From: CBFHWU01 sp965659665
GTDB taxonomy: Bacteria; Bacteroidota; Bacteroidia; Flavobacteriales; Flavobacteriaceae
Assembly (NCBI GenBank): GCA_965659665.1
Contig: CBFHWU010000011.1
Span: 1-64,000, forward strand
Length of the DNA: 64,000 nt
Reading direction: 5' to 3'
The notes beneath the pieces were generated by a model. That model saw only the letters and a program-made list of their open reading frames with translations, was not told the DNA's origin and made no database searches. Of this stretch, positions 8,830 to 17,596 are shown in pieces (the stretch's first letter is position 1; each line of letters opens with the position of its first letter). A program made the position numbers and the translations under genes.

Positions 8830-10101
8830 ATGCGATTAAATGTCATATTTTTCTTTTTTGTAATCTCTTTTTTTTCTTTTGGGCAGCAATTAACATACGA
8901 CACTCCCGAAAATAATGGAATGTCTTCCGAAAGACTTTCTCGTCTCACCAATGTATTTGATGATTACACGGATAGTCAGAAATTACCTGGAGTTGTGATT
9001 TTAGCTGCTCGAAACGGAAAAATAGTTTATCACAAAGCCTTTGGCATGAGTGATATGGAAAATAATATTTCCATGACTCAAGATAAAATATTCAGAATTG
9101 CTTCCCAAACCAAAGCTCTGGTGAGCGTAGGAATTATGATGCTTCAGGAAGAAGGAAAACTTCTCATTTCTGACCCTCTATCAAAATACATACCTGCGTT
9201 CAAAATGACCAATGTGGCGGTGTCAAACGACGAAGGGGGGTATGATGTAATTACCGCTAAAAGGGAAATAAAAGTAAGAGATTTACTTACCCATACGGCC
9301 GGAATAGGATATGGTTTTGGTGTTGCCGCCAAAGAGTGGGAAAAAGCTGATTTGCAGGGGTGGTATTTTGCCCACAAAAATGAACCTATTTTAGAAAGTA
9401 TTACAACGATGGCTAAACTCCCTATGGATGCGCATCCAGGGGAGCGTTTTGTATATGGTTATAGCACAGATATTCTAGGAGCTTTAATTGAAGTAGTCTC
9501 AGGACAATCTCTTGAAATGTTCTTGCAAAATAAAATACTTGATCCTTTAGAGATGAAGGATACACATTTTTATTTACCAAAATCAAAATCTTTACGACTT
9601 AGCGTTGTATACAATCAAGTAAATGGAAATTTAGTTCGTGCGCCAAAGACAGGAAATGAAGCTACCCAAGGCCACTATTTGGAGGGGCCTCGTACAAGTT
9701 TTTCGGGTGGTGCTGGTCTTTTGAGTACCTCTTTGGATTATGCTATTTTTCTTCAAATGCTCCTCAATGATGGGGTTTATAACAATAAAAGGATTCTTTC
9801 TAGAAAATCAGTTGAACTTATGACGGCTAATCACTTGGGTGGTGACTACTTACCAGGAGTCAAATTTCCTTGGGATTGGGGAACAGGATTTGGTCTTGGG
9901 TTTTCTGTCACTACTGATCTCGGAGATAGAGGAGTGCTTGGAAGTGAAGGAGAATACGGCTGGGGTGGTGCATATCACTCAAATTATTGGGTAAACCCCG
10001 CTGAAAAACTTTTAGTAGTGTATTTTACTCAAGTAGACCCAATTACACTGGATGATCATCAAAAACTTAAAGCACTTATTTACCAATCTATTATTGATTA
10101 G
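8830..10101 (+). CDS. Serine hydrolase, beta-lactamase class C fold
   Basis: This 423-residue exported protein has a signal peptide (1-19) and the penicillin-binding/class C fold. The SxxK motif is Ser92-Gln-Thr-Lys95 (RIASQTKAL), the tyrosine motif is Tyr211-Ser-Thr, and GWGGAYHSNYW lies where the third motif falls. Such proteins in Bacteroidetes are usually esterases or peptidases rather than drug-inactivating enzymes. It is divergent from GH125 and convergent with GH20, with only 30 bp between its stop and the end of the GH20 gene, so it lies inside locus 1. It may remove ester groups from the glycan or cleave an attached peptide; neither is shown. Confidence 0.85.
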   Translation: MRLNVIFFFFVISFFSFGQQLTYDTPENNGMSSERLSRLTNVFDDYTDSQKLPGVVILAARNGKIVYHKAFGMSDMENNISMTQDKIFRIASQTKALVSVGIMMLQEEGKLLISDPLSKYIPAFKMTNVAVSNDEGGYDVITAKREIKVRDLLTHTAGIGYGFGVAAKEWEKADLQGWYFAHKNEPILESITTMAKLPMDAHPGERFVYGYSTDILGALIEVVSGQSLEMFLQNKILDPLEMKDTHFYLPKSKSLRLSVVYNQVNGNLVRAPKTGNEATQGHYLEGPRTSFSGGAGLLSTSLDYAIFLQMLLNDGVYNNKRILSRKSVELMTANHLGGDYLPGVKFPWDWGTGFGLGFSVTTDLGDRGVLGSEGEYGWGGAYHSNYWVNPAEKLLVVYFTQVDPITLDDHQKLKALIYQSIID

Positions 10102-10131
10102 TATTAAAATGTTAGCCATTAATTAATAAGT

Positions 10132-12666
10132 TTATTCTCGTTTTACAGTAGTGAAATTCCCTCCTCTTTTAGCAGAGTCAAATGTGCGCAACACCACGTT
10201 GTCCCTATGTGAGACAGGTACAGGCTGTTTGTATATTTTAGCAGAGCTATTTGGAATCGATCCATCCAATGTGTAGCGAACATCTAGTCCAGGGAAAAGA
10301 CTTCGAACTACTAGGGTGTTATTTTTAATGATTCCCCCTGGTTTTGGTAAATCATAATTGATGGTGGGGAATTTTTCGGATAATAAAGGGAGTGTTCGTT
10401 GACTTAAAACATTTAGAAATAAATTCCAATCTTCGAACATTTTACTTTTTTGTAAGTCCGTTTCAAATGAAATCCAGTCTGGACGACTTGCCCATGCTCT
10501 TTCCGCAAAAACAATTAAGTTAGGTAACAACATCGCATCTAAAATGTTTTCATTTCGTACAGTTTCACCCCAAAGTTGGCTTTGAATTCCTAATAAATTA
10601 TTTCTTTTTTGTGGATGGAGCTTTACAGTTTGTTCGATATATTGGGCAGAAATATTATGTTTTTCATTTAATACTTTGTTGGCAAAAATATCTTCTGGAT
10701 CGATGGCCCAAGCATCAAAATAGTCAACATAACCAGACCAGTGTAATCCGTGTGCACTCATATCAGCATCATTGGCCATATCAAAATAAAAAGCAGAAGA
10801 ATTACTCATGACTGTTTTATAACCCAAATTGGCAAACTTATAAATCATATCTTCTCTTCCACCCCCCCAAGTATTATTCCATACATAAGGAATTACCTCG
10901 TAATTAAATCTTTCTGCTTTTATTGTTGTTTCACTTTGACTATTTTTTGAATGTTCCAACAAAAAATCTTCCCATCCTGACATCACGGCCCCGTGTTTCT
11001 CGATAATGTTTTTTAATCTGAAAATACTTGTATTATATAGTTTGCTCAAGGAGTTCGTAGTTTTATTCTCACTCATTTTTTCATCACAGCGGGGTGATTC
11101 TTGCCAAACTCCGTAAGGGAGTTCATCAGCTCCAATACTAAATTGCTTAAGAGGAACATTTGCAGTGCGGTACATTTGAGCAACCTCATCCACCACTTTT
11201 TCAAAAAAAGAATATGAGCTTTCCAAGCATATGTTTATCGTATTGTCATTATAAAGTTGTGCTGAAAGATAAGTGCTTTTATCATTGGGATCGGAAAGAT
11301 TATACATTTGAGCTGCCTTATAATTTCCTTCTTTTTCGAATTTAATTCGTCTAGATTCCATAGATTTTATGGCTGCGCGTGCATGCGATGGAAAACTAAT
11401 TTGAGGAATAATAGTAATATTTCGCAAATGGGCATAACGAATGAGTTCAATAAATTCATTTGAAGTCAAAAATCCATTGCCATTTTCTTTTCCTGTTGCT
11501 CCAGACCCATACATCGGGATTAGACGATCTTCCTCATTGGTAGTGTATCCTCTTGTAGCACCTATTTCAGTAAGTTCAGGTAGATCAGGAATTTGTAATC
11601 GCCACCCTTCATCGTCCGATAGTTTTAAATCCAAGTGGTTAAGTTTAAACATGGACATCAAATCAATGATTTGCTTTATTTTGGATGACCCATAAAAATT
11701 TCGAGCAATATCTAATAAAAAACCTCGGTACAAAAAACGTGGGGAGTCTTGAACTTCCACCAATGGCCAACCTGTTTTTTCCAAATCTGAAATCGTATCA
11801 ACCTGAAGTAATGAATGAAGTGCATAAACCAAACCACCATGTGAACTCACATAGAGATTAATGTTATTTTCCTCAATTTTAATACGATACCCTTCTTCAG
11901 GAAGTATTGAATGAGTTTTAATGATTACATTAGCGTCTTCAATCTCAGCGACCCAGGATATAGTACGACCAGATGATTTAACGAGGGATGTTATTATTTC
12001 TTTTTTATCTAATAATGTTTCGTGTAGAAATATTCTCCAATCTTTTTCTTTCTTTCGATAGTCTGTGGAGGCGGTAAATTTAGCTGGGGTTGGGAGTACC
12101 CACTTTAAAGACTCTTTTGAAAGACGACTTATGTGTTCAAACTTATGAAAACGACTCCCGGCAGTTGGTAAGTTTAAATATTCAACTCCTCTTGCATTTT
12201 TCCAGTGCACATTGGTGGTAATATCATAAGGAGTTTCATTTTGTACAATAAAAACACCAGTTGGACCTAAAGCTAAACGACTCATTATTCCTTGCTTGGT
12301 AACTTGAAATTTAATTTTTTCGCCTGCCTTTAAATTCCATTCGCTTCCGAATTTCAAAACAAAATAGGAGTTTCCATTTACCCATTCAAAGTCGATACCA
12401 TTGGGTAAACTTTGCGGTTTTATTTTTCCTATAATTTGATTCCAGTGTAGAGACCATTCATGAGCAGAAAAATGATGATTTGTTGCATTTGTCAATTCAA
12501 AAATGACTTGCATTTCATCATTTTCAATATCAAATGCTACGATGGTGTAGTCTAAGACTATATCGGGTTGTTCGTTATGTGCAAAACTAGACCAGAAAAT
12601 GACGGGTAACAATAAATAGAACAAGATGTACTTGAGGTGGAAAGAAAACATACAAAGTTTTATCAT
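10132..12666 (-). CDS. GH20 beta-N-acetylhexosaminidase (chitobiase type)
   Basis: This 844-residue exported enzyme releases terminal beta-GlcNAc/GalNAc. The layout resembles Serratia chitobiase: signal segment (to about 30), N-terminal carbohydrate-binding domain (35-170), GH20b domain (190-305), TIM barrel (310-740) and a C-terminal all-beta domain (about 765-844). The catalytic pair is Asp514-Glu515 in FSIGADELP; the Asp positions the substrate acetamido group and the Glu is the acid/base. An internal Met at residue 6 is an alternative start. In this locus it would split the GlcNAc-beta-1,4-GlcNAc core of N-glycans. It lies downstream of nagB on the same strand. Confidence 0.94.
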   Translation of the reverse strand: MIKLCMFSFHLKYILFYLLLPVIFWSSFAHNEQPDIVLDYTIVAFDIENDEMQVIFELTNATNHHFSAHEWSLHWNQIIGKIKPQSLPNGIDFEWVNGNSYFVLKFGSEWNLKAGEKIKFQVTKQGIMSRLALGPTGVFIVQNETPYDITTNVHWKNARGVEYLNLPTAGSRFHKFEHISRLSKESLKWVLPTPAKFTASTDYRKKEKDWRIFLHETLLDKKEIITSLVKSSGRTISWVAEIEDANVIIKTHSILPEEGYRIKIEENNINLYVSSHGGLVYALHSLLQVDTISDLEKTGWPLVEVQDSPRFLYRGFLLDIARNFYGSSKIKQIIDLMSMFKLNHLDLKLSDDEGWRLQIPDLPELTEIGATRGYTTNEEDRLIPMYGSGATGKENGNGFLTSNEFIELIRYAHLRNITIIPQISFPSHARAAIKSMESRRIKFEKEGNYKAAQMYNLSDPNDKSTYLSAQLYNDNTINICLESSYSFFEKVVDEVAQMYRTANVPLKQFSIGADELPYGVWQESPRCDEKMSENKTTNSLSKLYNTSIFRLKNIIEKHGAVMSGWEDFLLEHSKNSQSETTIKAERFNYEVIPYVWNNTWGGGREDMIYKFANLGYKTVMSNSSAFYFDMANDADMSAHGLHWSGYVDYFDAWAIDPEDIFANKVLNEKHNISAQYIEQTVKLHPQKRNNLLGIQSQLWGETVRNENILDAMLLPNLIVFAERAWASRPDWISFETDLQKSKMFEDWNLFLNVLSQRTLPLLSEKFPTINYDLPKPGGIIKNNTLVVRSLFPGLDVRYTLDGSIPNSSAKIYKQPVPVSHRDNVVLRTFDSAKRGGNFTTVKRE

Positions 12667-12788
12667 ACTTTATGTGAAAGGTTCAATGAAAAATCTATTT
12701 TACCTAATAATGTAAATTATGTTTTGATAAGATTGAAGGGAAACGTTATCACGTTAAATGTTAACAACGCCAATATATAAAAACATTT

Positions 12789-14726
12789 TTACATGGATGG
12801 ATAGTAACGAACAAAGCCCTCTACAGCTTCATGTTCAGGAAGCCCCAATAAGTTATAATGATTTGCAGTTTCTTGATTTCTTTGTTCTGCCCTTTGCCAG
12901 AACTCTCGTGAATCAGGCCCTGGAAACATTGCTCTATCTTTCTGTGATTGGTGCTTAAAAATAGCCTCTCTTTTTTGAAGAACTTTTTTTGGGTTTAGAG
13001 GAACAGCCATTTCTATTTCATCAACACCCCACTCTTGCCATGCCCCTCTATAGAGCCAAATTTCAGTATTCTTTATCCATTTAACGTTATCCTTAATGAG
13101 ACTGTCTAGCGCATCAAAAATAATTTGCAAGCATACACGATGGGTTCCATGAGGATCAGAAAGATCTCCAGCAGCAAATATCTTTCTAGGTTTTAATTTA
13201 TTGAGCAATTCAACGGTTAATTGAACATCAGTAGCTGAATGCGGTTTTTTCTCTACTACTCCGGTTTCATAAAATGGAAGATGCATAAAATGAGCGTTGT
13301 CTTCTTTTACTCCACACACCCTGCAAGCTGCTAAAGCCTCCCCTTTACGGATATTCCCCTTAAAATCTTGTACAAGTGCAGAGTCAATTTCACCCAATTT
13401 TTTGTTTTTAAGAGAGCGGTAAATCTCCTTATATTTTTTTATCAATGTTTTATCATTCGGATTTACCTCTAAACAAAACTGTAAAAAACGTATAACTTCA
13501 TCATCAAATACCGCGATATTCCCTGAGGTTTGATAAGCAACATGTACCTCAAATCCTATCTCTACCATCTTTATGAGTGTTCCACCCATAGAGATTACAT
13601 CATCATCTGGGTGAGGGCTAAAAACAAGTACATTTTGAGTAGGTTTGATGGTATTAAGAGATTCATTTTGGTTGAGTTCATTTTTCATCATATCCCAACG
13701 TTCGAAGGATTGATTCAATGAATGGTTTATCTTTTCGTTAATACCACACACATCAAAAACATTTGTTAGTAATAGGGATTGTAAGTGATTTTTTAAATAA
13801 TCTTCTTCTGAAAGTTTTAATATTCCTTTGTTACATTCGTTGGCAACCCAAATTACCGCTTTTTTAGTTAATTTTTTGTCCCAATCACATGGTCCTGTCA
13901 GCCAAGGAGTTTTTTCAATGGTGAGTTCAGAAGCACTAGATTGATCTAATATAAAGATACAATTCTCATGATTTTGTAAATATGTTGCAGGTATTTGATC
14001 CGTCACATTTCCCTCAATCGTAGATGAGATAATATTTGCTTTTCCCTCTCCCCATGCAAGTAGAAAAATTTGTTTTGATTTCATTATGGTTCGTATACCC
14101 ATAGTGATGGCTTGCTTTGGAACAAAGCGTTCACTAAAAAAACTACTGGCGGCATCTTTTCGTGTTACAGCGTCTAACCAAACAAGGCGGGTGTCAGTAT
14201 TAGCGAATGACCCTGGTTCGTTGAACCCAATATGTCCAGTTCTTCCTACTCCTAATAATTGTATGTCAATTCCGCCTAACTTTTCGATGTTTAACTCATA
14301 ATTATGACAAAACTCTTCAATGTCTTCTTTGGCTATTGTGCCGTCAGGAATATGAATATGCTCTTTTGGAATATCAATATGATTAAATAAATTTTTGTTC
14401 ATAAATTCCACATATGAGTGAATAGAATTCGATGGCATAGGGTAGTACTCATCTAAATTAAAGGTATGCACATTTTTAAAACTTACTTGTCCTATTTTGT
14501 AGGCTTTTATCAAATTTTGATATACCTTTATTGGGGTTGAGCCGGTGGCTAACCCTAGTACAAAAGGCTTATTTGTTTTGGATGTTAAATGAATTTGTTT
14601 TATAATTTCATCTGCAACAGTTTTGCTGGCTACTTCAGCATCTTGGTAAATTTTAATAGGTATTTGATTATGCTTTGTGTGTTTTTTTGATCGTAGAGGG
14701 ATCACTTTTTTGGTTAAAACATTCAT
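12789..14726 (-). CDS. nagB: Glucosamine-6-phosphate deaminase fused to a PIG-L deacetylase domain
   Basis: This 645-residue two-domain cytosolic protein begins with NagB (about 20-290), which has the substrate motifs GLATGSTP, FNLDEYY and LLGVGRTGHIGFNEPGS. It converts glucosamine-6-phosphate to fructose-6-phosphate and ammonia. The second domain (about 362-640) is of the PIG-L/LmbE type, with a zinc-binding PHPDDD (371-376) and the distal DPHGTHR (524-530), which suggests a de-N-acetylase. Plain NagB is about 260 residues. The fusion is a recurring Bacteroidetes arrangement, but the role of its C-terminal half is not settled. No nagA is in the window, so the PIG-L half might deacetylate GlcNAc-6-phosphate or a related sugar. 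Confidence 0.93.
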   Translation of the reverse strand: MNVLTKKVIPLRSKKHTKHNQIPIKIYQDAEVASKTVADEIIKQIHLTSKTNKPFVLGLATGSTPIKVYQNLIKAYKIGQVSFKNVHTFNLDEYYPMPSNSIHSYVEFMNKNLFNHIDIPKEHIHIPDGTIAKEDIEEFCHNYELNIEKLGGIDIQLLGVGRTGHIGFNEPGSFANTDTRLVWLDAVTRKDAASSFFSERFVPKQAITMGIRTIMKSKQIFLLAWGEGKANIISSTIEGNVTDQIPATYLQNHENCIFILDQSSASELTIEKTPWLTGPCDWDKKLTKKAVIWVANECNKGILKLSEEDYLKNHLQSLLLTNVFDVCGINEKINHSLNQSFERWDMMKNELNQNESLNTIKPTQNVLVFSPHPDDDVISMGGTLIKMVEIGFEVHVAYQTSGNIAVFDDEVIRFLQFCLEVNPNDKTLIKKYKEIYRSLKNKKLGEIDSALVQDFKGNIRKGEALAACRVCGVKEDNAHFMHLPFYETGVVEKKPHSATDVQLTVELLNKLKPRKIFAAGDLSDPHGTHRVCLQIIFDALDSLIKDNVKWIKNTEIWLYRGAWQEWGVDEIEMAVPLNPKKVLQKREAIFKHQSQKDRAMFPGPDSREFWQRAEQRNQETANHYNLLGLPEHEAVEGFVRYYPSM

Positions 14727-14743
14727 TAGTTTTTATCATTTTT

Positions 14744-14767
14744 TGCAATATAATGCAAATTTATGCA
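14744..14767. promoter_or_regulatory. Three TGCA repeats at 10-bp spacing, possible DeoR operator
   Basis: TGCA occurs at 14744, 14754 and 14764, exactly one helical turn apart, between the divergent nagB and deoR-family genes. On the minus strand the core reads TTTGCATTATATTGCA just upstream of nagB. Evenly phased short repeats between a regulator and its neighbour suit an operator. The AT-rich background makes chance possible. Confidence 0.45.
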
Positions 14768-14851
14768 CTTAGCTGCTGTTTTACAAATTTATTTTCTGGA
14801 AAAAATAAATATGTATAATTAATTTGTTATTTTGTTAAAAATTAATGTACC

Positions 14852-15598
14852 ATGCTTAAAGAAGAGAGGCATCAAAAAATACTTGATGAGGTTTCTCTAA
14901 GAAACAGAATACTGTTAACCGATATTGCGGATCAACTCAAGATATCTGTTGACACTGTCCGAAGAGATGTTAAAGATTTAGATCAAAAACAACTTATCAA
15001 AAAAGTACATGGAGGTGCTATTTCCCTAGGATTTGTTTCTAATAACATAACCAGTGATGTGTTTGATGTTGAGGAAAAAAGAATTATTGCACACAAAGCT
15101 TTACCATTTGTTCATGAAGGTGCTGTTATTTTTATTGATGGAGGGACAACCTGTATGGAACTTGCCCGAGTTATCCCTTTGAATAAAAAAATAACCTGTT
15201 TTACGTTGAGTTTACCAATAGCTACAGAACTGGTTAGTAAACCCAATGTCGATTTGATTTTCATAGGGGGGAAGATTTCAAAGGATTCGCATATGAGTGT
15301 AAGTATAGGAGCTATAAATGAGTTGGCTCAAATTCGTTTTGATTACAGCTTTATAAGCACAGGTTATATTGATCCTTCTCATGGGCTCAGTGAATTTGAT
15401 TGGGAGGTAGTTCAAATTAAACGCGCTATTGTAAAATCTTCCAAAAAGCCTATTCTTCTTTGCATATCCAAAAAGTTTAATTCTCAACAAAAATATAAAT
15501 GTGTGAATATAAATAATATTGATACGTTGATTACAGAGTTAAGTCCACATGACATACGTTTAGAACCTTTTAAAAGTCTTAAAATAAATATTTTATAG
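14852..15598 (+). CDS. DeoR-family transcriptional regulator
   Basis: This 248-residue cytosolic repressor-type protein has an N-terminal winged helix (about 5-55) including LLTDIADQLKISVDTVRRDVK, followed by the sugar-phosphate-sensing domain (75-235) with the IDGGTTCMEL phosphate-binding loop and FIGGK. DeoR proteins usually answer to a phosphorylated sugar. Being divergent from nagB, this one probably senses GlcNAc-6-P or GlcN-6-P and controls amino-sugar use. The three phased TGCA repeats in the 125-bp gap are candidate binding sites. It lies 186 bp ahead of the membrane regulator gene, so two different control proteins sit side by side. Confidence 0.9.
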   Translation: MLKEERHQKILDEVSLRNRILLTDIADQLKISVDTVRRDVKDLDQKQLIKKVHGGAISLGFVSNNITSDVFDVEEKRIIAHKALPFVHEGAVIFIDGGTTCMELARVIPLNKKITCFTLSLPIATELVSKPNVDLIFIGGKISKDSHMSVSIGAINELAQIRFDYSFISTGYIDPSHGLSEFDWEVVQIKRAIVKSSKKPILLCISKKFNSQQKYKCVNINNIDTLITELSPHDIRLEPFKSLKINIL

Positions 15599-15678
15599 AT
15601 TCAGTCGCCTAAGTTGACGCTTTTAAGCATGAATATCGTGTTAAAAAAATGAATGCAATTTTGTGCCAGTTATTTTTT

Positions 15679-15701
15679 TTTGCATTTATTTGCAGTATAT
15701 T
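15679..15701 (+). promoter_or_regulatory. TTGCA direct repeat upstream of the membrane regulator gene
   Basis: TTTGCATTTATTTGCAGTAT has two TTGCA units 10 bp apart and the TTGCAGTAT half of the susC element. It lies about 85-105 bp before the TPR regulator start and could be an autoregulatory site. The rest of the gap to 15784 is a T-rich stretch with no credible small gene. The spacing differs by one base from the susC and GH92 sites. Confidence 0.3.
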
Positions 15702-15784
15702 GGTTATAATTTTTTTATCAACACTTTTCAGTTTCATTTTATGTTTTTTCTTTCAACTAATTTTTTTTCACTACATTCATTTTT

Positions 15785-17479
15785 ATGAGGATCAGGTTGA
15801 CTTTCTTTTTTTTTCTTTTTTTTTTAAATACTAACGCCCAAAAAGTTAAATCGTTAAATGACTCTATTAGGAAGTATACAGTTCAAGATCCTCAAAAAGC
15901 TTTAGAATTTGGATTTAAAGCTATTGCAGAGTCAGAGTTTAACAACCTTACTTGGGCGCTGTATGATACCAATTATCTTATTGGACAAACACTTTTTTAC
16001 CTCAAACTTTACAAAGATTCATTTGAATTTTTATTTCAGGCGCTAAATGTGTATGAATCTTTACCTGACCGTGAAAGATTGTACAAAAATATCATTAAAC
16101 CCCCATGGATTTTAATCACCTTAGGTAATGTGTTTTATAATAATGATGAACTCGACAAAGCAAATGCGTATTACGTAGAGGCGATCAAAAATTTTGAACT
16201 CTTTGAAGATTTATATTATGAAGACAAATTATTCGGTTTAAATACGGCAGAAGGAAATTTAGCAATGATAAGTATCAAACGTGGTGAGTTTGATAAAGCA
16301 TTCCTGTATTATAATAAGATATTAGACCGAAGAAAATCCATAGATAAAAAATCCGATATTATCTTCTCATATACCCAATTTTTAAACCTTTACCTACAAT
16401 TAAATGACGAAGAAAAAGCCTTACAGTATTTAGATTTAATTGAAAATGTATATCGTACAGAATCCCAACATACAGGGTTCTCTTCGGATTCTGAAGTTCA
16501 GTTGTACTATTCAATTGCTGTTTCGAATTATGCATCTTACAAAAAAGATAAAAATGAATTTGGTGTAGCCTTAGAGTTATTTACTAAAGTTAAAGAACTA
16601 GCTTTTGATTTTTCATACGAAATACCCACTATTAATATTTCTATTGCAGAATGTTACATAGGCTTGGGGGAGAATCAAAAGGCTGAACGCCTAATCCTAG
16701 CAAATATTGGCTCTTCGTTTCTTAACAATGAACAAAGAATAAATAATTACAAGGTGCTTTCTACAGTTTATAAGAACTTGAATAAAAAAGACGATTTAAT
16801 TCGTTCTAAAGACTCATTACTTCTCTTTACAACTCAATACACATATCCCTATAATAAATTAGATAATCTTGAAAACATTATTCTCTTGGCGGAAAAACAA
16901 AGGGAACTCAATCGAAATCAATTCAAGTTTAACTTGACCATTTTTTTGTTCGTTGCTTCCCTTTTAATTTTAATTTTATTGCTGTTCCTATTAAGGATTA
17001 ACTTTAATCTTCAAAAAGAAAGAAGTTCAAGGCTCGAATTAGAAAAAAATAAAATAGAGGAAGAACTTAGTGCGAAAAAACGGGAACTTTTTAGCAAAAC
17101 AAATTTTATTCTTCAGAGAAATGAATATTTGCAAAAGTTTAAAAATAAATTAGAAAATCAGAACGCTAGCACTCCCTCCATTAATCGATTAAAAAAGGAA
17201 ATTTCTACCCTGATCAATTCGGAAAGTACCTATCAAGAATTTGACAAAAAATTTGTCGAAGTTTTTCCTGACTTTTATAAAAAACTGAACCAACAATTTA
17301 CACTTTCTAAAATTGATTTTAGATTGATTGCCTACATCAAAATGAATAAAAGTAATAATGAAATAGCTCAAATTTCGGGAATTTCGTTACGAACTGTACA
17401 AAGCCAGAGGTATAGATTAGCAAAGAAATTAAAACTGCATAAAAATCAAGATTTAAACTCTTTTATTTTCAGTATCTGA
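15785..17479 (+). CDS. Membrane-anchored TPR sensor with cytoplasmic LuxR-like HTH
   Basis: This 564-residue one-component regulator has a signal-like N-terminus (1-18), a periplasmic alpha-helical repeat region (about 20-375, TPR-like A/Y-rich repeats such as 115-180), one membrane helix (383-404), a charged coiled coil (405-460) and a C-terminal HTH (about 508-552, NEIAQISGISLRTVQSQRYRLAKKL). This layout suggests binding a glycan or partner outside the membrane and DNA inside. It immediately precedes susC on the same strand, 117 bp away, the usual place for a PUL activator. A TTGCA repeat lies upstream of its own gene. Its ligand is unknown, and no histidine kinase or receiver domain is present. 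Confidence 0.85.
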   Translation: MRIRLTFFFFLFFLNTNAQKVKSLNDSIRKYTVQDPQKALEFGFKAIAESEFNNLTWALYDTNYLIGQTLFYLKLYKDSFEFLFQALNVYESLPDRERLYKNIIKPPWILITLGNVFYNNDELDKANAYYVEAIKNFELFEDLYYEDKLFGLNTAEGNLAMISIKRGEFDKAFLYYNKILDRRKSIDKKSDIIFSYTQFLNLYLQLNDEEKALQYLDLIENVYRTESQHTGFSSDSEVQLYYSIAVSNYASYKKDKNEFGVALELFTKVKELAFDFSYEIPTINISIAECYIGLGENQKAERLILANIGSSFLNNEQRINNYKVLSTVYKNLNKKDDLIRSKDSLLLFTTQYTYPYNKLDNLENIILLAEKQRELNRNQFKFNLTIFLFVASLLILILLLFLLRINFNLQKERSSRLELEKNKIEEELSAKKRELFSKTNFILQRNEYLQKFKNKLENQNASTPSINRLKKEISTLINSESTYQEFDKKFVEVFPDFYKKLNQQFTLSKIDFRLIAYIKMNKSNNEIAQISGISLRTVQSQRYRLAKKLKLHKNQDLNSFIFSI

Positions 17480-17512
17480 TAAAACCCCTCTTTTTTTTAT
17501 CAACTTTTTATC

Positions 17513-17546
17513 TTTTGCAGTCAAATTGCAGTATCTATTTATTAGT
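17513..17546 (+). promoter_or_regulatory. Locus-1 regulatory element upstream of susC
   Basis: Two TTGCAG units start 11 bp apart (TTGCAGTCAAATTGCAG, then TATCTATTTATTAGT). The element ends 51 bp before the susC start. It matches the minus-strand stretch upstream of the GH92 gene in 27 of 34 positions without gaps. The likely role is an activator or repressor site, or an extended promoter; a clean Bacteroidetes -7 box could not be fixed. Confidence 0.65.
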
Positions 17547-17596
17547 ACCATAATCCATTAGGAATTACTTTTGAATCATAACCAAAATCTAATAAG

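Noticed and set aside
8830..10101. Beta-lactam resistance gene
   Set aside because: The fold matches class C enzymes, but the sequence and context resemble Bacteroidetes esterase/peptidase members, not resistance enzymes.
15649..15834. Small hydrophobic 61-residue protein before the membrane regulator
   Set aside because: It is almost only Phe/Leu/Ile from T-rich DNA and runs into the regulator start; more likely promoter sequence.
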